Below are positions 57,481-64,000 of a DNA stretch of 64,000 bases, one piece after another. The stretch lies in contig NC_057766.1 of NCBI RefSeq assembly GCF_010389155.1, forward strand, positions 27,227,516 to 27,291,515. Direction: 5' to 3'. The stretch's first letter is position 1. Every line of letters starts with the position of its first letter. The position numbers and the translations under genes were made by a program. The DNA comes from Erigeron canadensis. Lineage: Eukaryota > Streptophyta > Magnoliopsida > Asterales > Asteraceae. The notes below the pieces were generated by a model. The model searched no databases, was not told where the DNA came from, and was given only the letters and a program-made list of their open reading frames with translations.

Positions 57481-58689
57481 TCCTAATAGTTGTCAAAATT
57501 GGTATTTCTTTTACTTCAATAAAATATTTGATCAAGGAGTTAAATTTTTCTCCACATTGGTAATAAATTTTTTACTGGAGTTAAATATTTGTGTTTATGA
57601 GTTATGCTCTTTGCTTAAAAGCCCATTATAGCCTATCAAACTCAAACCCAAATAACCAGGCTGAGTGGCTTGGTCCAAAAATGTTTTTGTGATTTACATA
57701 TATCCTTTTTTTCGACTTATGTCGCGTGTTCTTTTTTATTTTGGTTTCACGTACTTTTCTTTCCAGGGTACAAATTGTGAGTTCTAATTTTATTTCTTCA
57801 CATTTACTAGTATAATTATTTAATTAAATGAATAAATAAAATTTATTCATGAGCTAATGTGAAATAAGCCGAACAATCAACATTAATCAAAGTCAGGGTT
57901 ATTTGGTAGTTTTAGATAACATAGAGTTTAAGAGTTGTTGCACTTATAAAGTTAAGAAAAAAAAAGTAGAAAAAACCTACAGCCAACGAAACACCCTAAT
58001 CACCACCATATGTTATAGTGGAAAGAAGATCTGTTTTCGCAAAAAGATCTCAGCATGATGACCACATATATTTAGTTTCCGCGTAGGTTTGAGTGAATTT
58101 TTACCTTCACATCTCAATGACGTATGTTATGCTTTCGACATTAAATACAACAATTCATGTAAGTGGGAATCCGAGAGATTTTACTAGTAGCTATTTATTG
58201 TAGTTATGGTATATACTTTTAAACATAAGGTACAACTCGCTATTGCCTTACTAAAAGCAACCCAAACCCTTAAGTGTATTGTTGGCTAGTTGCACTTGTT
58301 TGTGAATAATTTACCCTCTTAAAAAAAAATGAAACATTCTTAAGATTTCCAGCAATAAATGTAAGACCAACAACAATAATGGGCTGGTCGTTGAATTGTG
58401 CTTACTCCTTAGTGCATCCTTACACATCATTTGTACATTTTGGAAAACCGGTATTATTTTGCTCGACTATTTTCACATTACTCGAGCAGAGTTGAATTTG
58501 CTATCTCTTGCTCTATAGCTTATTCTAGGCCCTCTCCTGTGTAGAACGAATTGCAAGTTTCGCCCAGAAGGGTTTAAATTAAAATGGGGGATTATGCAAT
58601 GGATGAATTCTAAGAAACGATGTTAGTAATTAGTTCATCAATCCCCATGTGTCAAAAACTAAACAATTAGACTAACTTGCAATTAGAGT

Positions 58690-60600
58690 AACATGTGTTC
58701 AACTATTCATCGTCCCCACAGGTGGGTTGTTGAGTTTAGGGACCGAATCATAATTCATGACAGCTAACGAGTCTATAAATTTTTTGGCTGCCACCACAAC
58801 CATAATTGAATAAGATAATGTCATGGTTATGACAAGTTTTTTATTTATTGAATGTACCCATACCAATTTTTACGCTAGTATAATTATATGTGTCATAGCT
58901 GACATATGATAATTTAATATTATGCACTTGTGACATTTAAAGTTATTAAATTATATCAATATGGATGGCTTTGTTGATACAAATAATAAGTCAAAAGTGC
59001 ACTTAACACTAATTCAATCAATCATCCTTTTAATCTTCATTTTAAATTTTTTAACATCTTAAATTTTGATTTTCTTTTTTATTATCAAAAGTGACAAAGA
59101 AAACAAAGTGGTATACATATCATATTATATTAATTAAATATATAAAAGAAATCAAAAAAATGCTGAGTGAATAAAATAAACTTAACATGTAGAAGTGAGT
59201 TCATCAGGATTGAAAATAAATTTCCCTTTAATTTGTTTCCTTCCCTCTTTTCTCAAGTCCAAGCACAAAGCGAGCTTGGTATGTGAAAAGTAGAACATTT
59301 GACTATCTGAGACTAAACAAATCAGTTTTGGGTTATATACAGTATAGGACAACATTTGGTATTGGTTTTAAGACAAGTTTTTTTGAATGTGTATATATTT
59401 TTGATTAATTTTAAATAAAATGTCTTTCATATGGCATGATATGTATCATATATTTGGTAATTAAATAAACGAACAAATATAAGACTTATATTCTAATAAA
59501 TAATATAATATGAGATACGGAGTAATTAACAATATTGACCACATGGTCACTACTTATATATAGTGGTTTTCGCTGAAAGATCGTAGCAATTAAGTTGAAC
59601 ATATGCATCCCGAAAATATATATCGCTTTATATGACCACATGGGCACTACTTAATTCTTTTTTATGTTTATGTTCATATGAGACGATATATATATAGTAC
59701 ATTCTTGCATATATGAAAATAACTTCATTTGTCGAATGTGTTTCATTATTTTAGTTAATTTTCTACATAAATTTGAAAAGCAATCAAGTGTTTCAACCTT
59801 TTTATATATATAAAAAATAATATTGGTTATAATTATTGTCAGGATACATCATGAAGATAACTATTTTATTATTTCAAAGAATATTATTCCAAAAACATAG
59901 GTATGGTAGAACAATCATTTTATTGTTTATGAATAAAAAGTGTTGATTAAAATTTGTTTTTCCAAGTTATAAGTTTAGGAATCATTTGATATAAGACAAT
60001 AATATACGAATCTATATATAATTTAGTATGCCCATTATGAATACTGACACATCTGACATATAATAATTTTGCATTTACTAAAAAGAGTGTTATTTTACAT
60101 AGTTTTCATTGTCATGCCGACATATCTAATCTAATTTAATATATAAAATAAGGGTTTTTTTAACAGATTATTAATGATAACATTAACTACAAATAAATAA
60201 CCATATAATCATTTGCATACCAATATTTTTGAACAAACTTGAGAACCAATTGGCAAAAGCATCTTCAAAACTTCCTTTAATATGGATTAAAGAATTTATA
60301 CTCTTTAGGGATATTCTTCACCAATTCTTCAAAGCATCCACATGTGTATATGTATGAGTCAAACATTAATAACATACAAGTATTTGTGTAATATGGAGAA
60401 GCTTTAAATGCTGATCGCTAATGAAGTCGAGGACGTACTCAAGGTCGATTTAAATCAAGAAAAAGGGGACTTCCACTAAAATTTTAATTATAATAAATAA
60501 ATTTTAGCAAATATTTTAAAGGTTTCAGCCGACGGTTAACGACAAAACATGTTCCTGTCCATTGTCCAATGCTGGCGCAGTTATTTTGATGCTACATAGT
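58690..60600. repeat. Large diverged block, copy 2 of 3
   Basis: Part a (58690-59080): ACGAGTCTATAAATTTTTTG, TTGAATAAGATAATGTCATG, GTCATAGCTGACATATGATAATTTAATATT, CTTTTAATCTTCATTTT. Part b (60030-60600): ACTGACACATCTGACATATAATAATTTT, GCATACCAATATTTTTGAAC, AAGCATCTTCAAAACTTCCT, ATGGATTAAAG, TTCTTCAAAGCATCCACATGTG, GAATCAAGAAAAAGGGGACT-like and CAGCCGACGGTTAACGACAA. Between parts a and b it is longer than copy 3, with an AT-rich filler. Confidence 0.75.
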
Positions 60601-60869
60601 ACATATATAGTTGGGAAATTTGATAAAGTGAGATTCAATTATCAACTCAACTAAAAATAATATATTTAAGCTTTGTTATTATTATTTTTCTTTAAAAAAA
60701 AATGAAAACTAATTTAATCGATCTTATAGAAATTAAGATAAAATACTGTCTTCTTTCATCTATATATATTGAGCATTTGTTTCAATAGTATTACATTTAT
60801 AAAGTTATTTCATACTAACAAGAGTTGGGCTATTATTTTTTCTTCCATTTTTGGCCGATAAATTTGACT

Positions 60870-62100
60870 CACATGGGTTCGACTGTTCATTATCCTCAAA
60901 AGGAGGTTTGTATTTGTGGATCGAATTGCAAAAGTTAACAAGTCTACAAAATTATGGTTGTCTTTAACTCTTTATGGTCGTTACAACCTAGTTGGAATAA
61001 GATAATGTAGCCTTTAAGATAACCTTGTCACTTAGTTATAACCCTACCAACATGTACCGTATTATATGTCATATCTGACATATAATAATTTATCATTGAA
61101 CACCTAAGATATTCAACGTTATTAAATTATTAAATTATATCAAAGTTATCAACATTGGCGGCTATACTTGAATAGAAGTGATATTAAAATGATGCACTTA
61201 CCATTAATTTTACCTATCATTCTTTTAATCTTAATTAGTAGCTAGGTTAATTTCCACCTTTTAAAGTTTGATAAGAAGTAACAAAAGGCAAAGTGGTATG
61301 GAGTCATTCACACAATATGTGGCTGGTGAAGAGAGAGCATTTTGGATTTTGGAAATGGTCGCTAGCTAGGAGGTTCCTTGCACCGTAGCGTGGTCAATAT
61401 TCCAATGCTTGTCGTAGAATTTTTGTGCCCTTACTATTAAACATTTAAATCCTTGTAACAATTATTATTATTATTACAATATACAATATATAATTACAAT
61501 GACAGGGTTATAACTAGATATATAAACACATTTGTAAAGTAATCATTTGCTTACCAATATTTTCTTGAACAAATTTGTAAACCATTTGACAAAGCATCTT
61601 CAAAACTTCATTATAATATGGATTGAAGCATTATACACTTAGCCATATATTCGCTAATTCTTCAAAGCATCCACATGTGCGTTATTAGAATTAATAAACA
61701 CACAAACACTTAAGCGACTAAACACGTATATATATGTAGACGACGAGTTAAAATCTGTGAAGAAAAGTTTTGTAACGAAGTATTTGTTTATGGATCAGAG
61801 GCTCTGAATGCCAAGATCACTAGTGAAGTCGGGTAAACTAGCTTGAATCAAGAAAAAAGGGACTTTCACTAAAAAAGTAAAAAATTAATGTTAATAAAGT
61901 AATTTTGCTAATATTTAAAGGGTATCCGCCGACGGTAAACGACAAAATGCGCTCATGCTTCCAATAATTCTGGCCCAGTTTTATTGATAGCTCATAGTCC
62001 GTACATATATCATTTCTAGATAATTGGTAAATTTGGTTGGGACGTTTGACTATTATTTCTAGATAATTGGTAAGTGATATTCAAATATCAACTCAATAAA
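60870..62100. repeat. Large diverged block, copy 3 of 3
   Basis: Part a (60870-61250): ACAAGTCTACAAAATTATGG, GGTCGTTACAACC, TTGGAATAAGATAATGTAGC, GTCATATCTGACATATAATAATTTATCATTG. Part b (61530-62100): GCTTACCAATATTTTCTTGAAC, AAGCATCTTCAAAACTTCAT, ATGGATTGAAGCATTATACAC, TTCTTCAAAGCATCCACATGTG, TTGAATCAAGAAAAAAGGGA and CCGCCGACGGTAAACGACAA, then TCAAATATCAACTCAA. Nearest copy to the ERF gene. Confidence 0.75.
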
Positions 62101-62181
62101 AAGGGAAATATATTTAAATAAGTAGTAGCAGGTTAATTTATCACAATATATATACAAGTTTTATATATATCAAGAATGGTA

Positions 62182-62185
<4 letters not shown>

Positions 62186-62215
<30 letters not shown>
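62186..62215. repeat. (TA)n microsatellite
   Basis: About 15 uninterrupted TA units. Confidence 0.9.
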
Positions 62216-62217
<2 letters not shown>

Positions 62218-62732
62218 CATATAATTAAACTATGGAATATCAATATCATGTTTTCTGCAATAAAGAGTTGTATAATGCCAGCTAGTTTTGTTATATATAT
62301 TGTCTTCATCGGTTCAGAATATTGGCTTTCCCATAAACAACCTAATCAAGATATCACATTAGCTTTTCATATATACATCATTTTCACAAATAATATGTTT
62401 ATCACTAATAATATGTTCGTTTTTCTCAAAAATACTCAATTAATATATGTACATAAATATTATTTATCATCATTTTTCCCATATAAACATCCATGAATAT
62501 AATAGACAACCTCCACCTCAATCACCTACAACAATAATACCTTTTTCACAAACACCCTACACGGCTACACCTCATCATGGATCTCCCACAAACTTCCTTA
62601 TCGTGGAAGTCTTGGGTATGTATCACATAAATAACCACTGAATTCCATTAGAGGAGAAAAGGACCCGAATATCTACTAGTCTACTATATATACTTTGATG
62701 GATTTAGTGTAGATGTTAGAATTTGGGCGTAG

Positions 62733-62777
62733 CCATTAACTCTAAGGGCAAAGCCCTTAGAGATTGTTTTTTAATGG
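62733..62777. repeat. Strong palindrome/hairpin
   Basis: CTCTAAGGGC (62740-62749), three A, then GCCCTTAGAG (62753-62762): a perfect 10-bp stem with a 3-base loop. CCATTAA before it and TTAATGG at 62771-62777 extend the symmetry across a small bulge. Too A/T-flanked for a bacterial-type terminator, which would be out of place here anyway. Confidence 0.85.
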
Positions 62778-63800
62778 TTCACTGGTTCTCATCATATATG
62801 TTGGTTCTCACTTGATCCCTTCACTATATATATATTTTCCAAAGATAACCAATCGCAAACCACTTTTGGGGTGGGATTGTAGTTCATATCGGAAGACCTC
62901 CTCATTTCTTGGATAAACATTAAGTATGAACAAACTGAGGAGGAAAACACAAAACCAATGGAATTGATCAGGTTAAAATCAATGAAATTGCGATGAGTTA
63001 TTATTGATCCTTTAATTTGTCACGTAACTACTCTATGATTAAAAGAACAAGGGATGAGATTTCAAACCATGACCTCTCCTTTTATGTTACATGTCCCTTA
63101 ATTCTACTACTATCAGCTTAAGATCAAATGATTGTACGTAAATGAATATTACTGTAGTGTGGTATATATATAATAATGGATAAGTGAATATATATTTAGG
63201 ATTCTTATCGATCGAGGTTAGGTTTGATTTCCTAGATTAAGGTGAGTCAATAATAAATTACATATTATTTAAACATATCTTCAATCCCACTTGCATTTAC
63301 TTTTAGTAAGTAAGTTGGATCATGTTTGTGGTGTTGCAGTTATTTATATTGTTGTATGTTGTAAATACTGTTACAGTTGCTGTTATCTAATTTTGCAAGT
63401 TGCAACAAGTAAACCCAATTAATGGATCTTTATTAACATAATAATGTAAACTAATCATAAAAGCAATGTGACAACGACAGATTTATTAAAAAAATAATGT
63501 TATAAAATGAATTCTAGCCACACACAGACTAATTATCACAGCCAGACATGGCTACCCAATATATATTCTATTGCTTAATGAATTGAAGCTATATATCCTA
63601 TAACCTCCATTTAAAGTATTCTTATACAATTTAATATATGATAATTTAGTTAAATGTTTCCCAATAATTTAGTTGAACTTTCCCTTTTGTGAATCATCAA
63701 ACTTAAGTAAATTTATAAATATTTATATATATATATATACAAACACGGAAATATATTAGGACTTATTATAAAACACAAGTGCTATCCATCAGTTGAAGAG

Positions 63801-64000
63801 ATGGATGAGTACTTTTCATCATTGTCCCAAGACCAAAGTAAAGTGTCTAATTCTCTAGATAATAAAGAGGTCACAAATGTAGAAAGGATTAATAATGAAG
63901 AAGGTGATTGTCAGAAATTGAAGCAATACATCGGTATCCGAAGGAGGCCATGGGGAAAGTTTGCAGCGGAGATACGAGATTCAACGAGAAACGGGAAGAG
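63801..64000 (+). CDS. AP2/ERF transcription factor, 5' part (cut by window end)
   Basis: From ATG at 63801 the frame runs open to the last base, 66 full codons. The first 42 residues are acidic and polar ([20 protein letters not shown] ... EEGDCQKLK). Then the AP2/ERF domain begins: [25 protein letters not shown] is reached at the edge. [18 protein letters not shown] marks the ERF subfamily, closest to the short group IX members such as ERF1/ORA59/ERF95-98, which bind GCC boxes in ethylene, jasmonate and stress responses. The domain lies near the N-terminus, so a small single-domain protein is expected. The usual family reading at the third position of the domain is Gly-Val; here it is Gly-Ile. 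The remainder is outside the window. Confidence 0.92.
   Translation, partial: MDEYFSSLSQDQSKVSNSLDNKEVTNVERINNEEGDCQKLKQYIGIRRRPWGKFAAEIRDSTRNGK

Larger units (their letters stand above)
62101..63800 (+). promoter_or_regulatory. Region upstream of the ERF gene
   Basis: No gene recognised; a 106-codon frame at 62176 begins inside a TA microsatellite and is not credible. It holds the (TA)n tract at 62186-62215, a strong palindrome at 62740-62762, and TATA-like TTTATATATATATATATAC at about 63722-63740, some 60-80 bases before the ATG. Any of these last T/A tracts could supply the TATA function. Confidence 0.4.

Noticed and set aside
62176..62496. 106-codon frame
   Set aside because: Begins inside the TA microsatellite and has no domain; a chance frame.
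1..64000. CRISPR array or prokaryotic operon structure
   Set aside because: No array of equal repeats with unique spacers; introns and plant families exclude a prokaryotic source.
1..64000. Intact tRNA, rRNA or plastid-derived DNA
   Set aside because: The only tRNA-like boxes are in SINE heads without full cloverleaves; no plastid or rRNA sequence was recognised.

Overview
This window is nuclear DNA from a flowering plant, almost certainly a eudicot. The evidence is spliced genes with AT-rich introns, plant-only families (SVP-clade MADS-box, CURT1, AP2/ERF, an IMPACT protein with a plant-type N-terminus) and dense plant-type transposon relics (Tourist/Harbinger, Mutator-type MITEs, Helitrons, pogo/Lemi, SINEs, an L1-type LINE). 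An asterid such as a composite is my guess from general feel only; the sequence does not prove it.

Nine host genes are supported, in order. (1) A two-exon gene for a 54-aa single-span membrane protein (1224-1491, +). (2) A complete 13-exon Rab GDP-dissociation inhibitor, 445 aa (2833-6624, -). (3) An eight-exon SVP/JOINTLESS/AGL24-type MADS-box gene, 224 aa (15327-19012, +). (4) An intronless J-domain-like/zinc-ribbon protein with a lost HPD motif (21336-22295, +). (5) A two-exon bHLH factor of the bHLH30/106 type (34791-35919, +). (6) A six-exon IMPACT/YigZ-family protein (37429-42130, -). (7) An intronless mitochondrial dicarboxylate carrier (46134-47054, +). (8) A five-exon CURT1 thylakoid-curvature protein (50456-53531, -). 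(9) The 5' end of an AP2/ERF gene cut by the window edge (63801-64000, +). They are ordinary, unrelated single genes, with no cluster or pathway linking them. Every multi-exon model was checked by codon counting across each splice junction.

Between the genes the DNA is a layered record of transposition. From 6.9 to 14.4 kb there is a Harbinger-type element nested in a Mutator-type inverted-repeat element, a Tourist-like element inside a dispersed repeat whose unoccupied relative lies 1.5 kb away, a periodic minisatellite, and a decayed PIF/Harbinger element with a recognisable but broken transposase. From 26 to 34 kb lie a hAT-like relic, a pogo/Lemi element, a Mutator-type MITE with a duplicated arm, and a 3' LINE fragment. 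From 43 to 55 kb there are three Helitron-like elements, and SINEs sit inside the CURT1 introns, one inserted into another. Target-site duplications were found by eye for many of these.

The two least explained structures are the foldback element at 1890-2298, which carries an array of near-perfect GTCCGGTGTCTTAGACACCGGAC-type palindromes, and a stretch from about 56.1 to 62.1 kb that holds three diverged copies of one non-coding block just upstream of the ERF gene.
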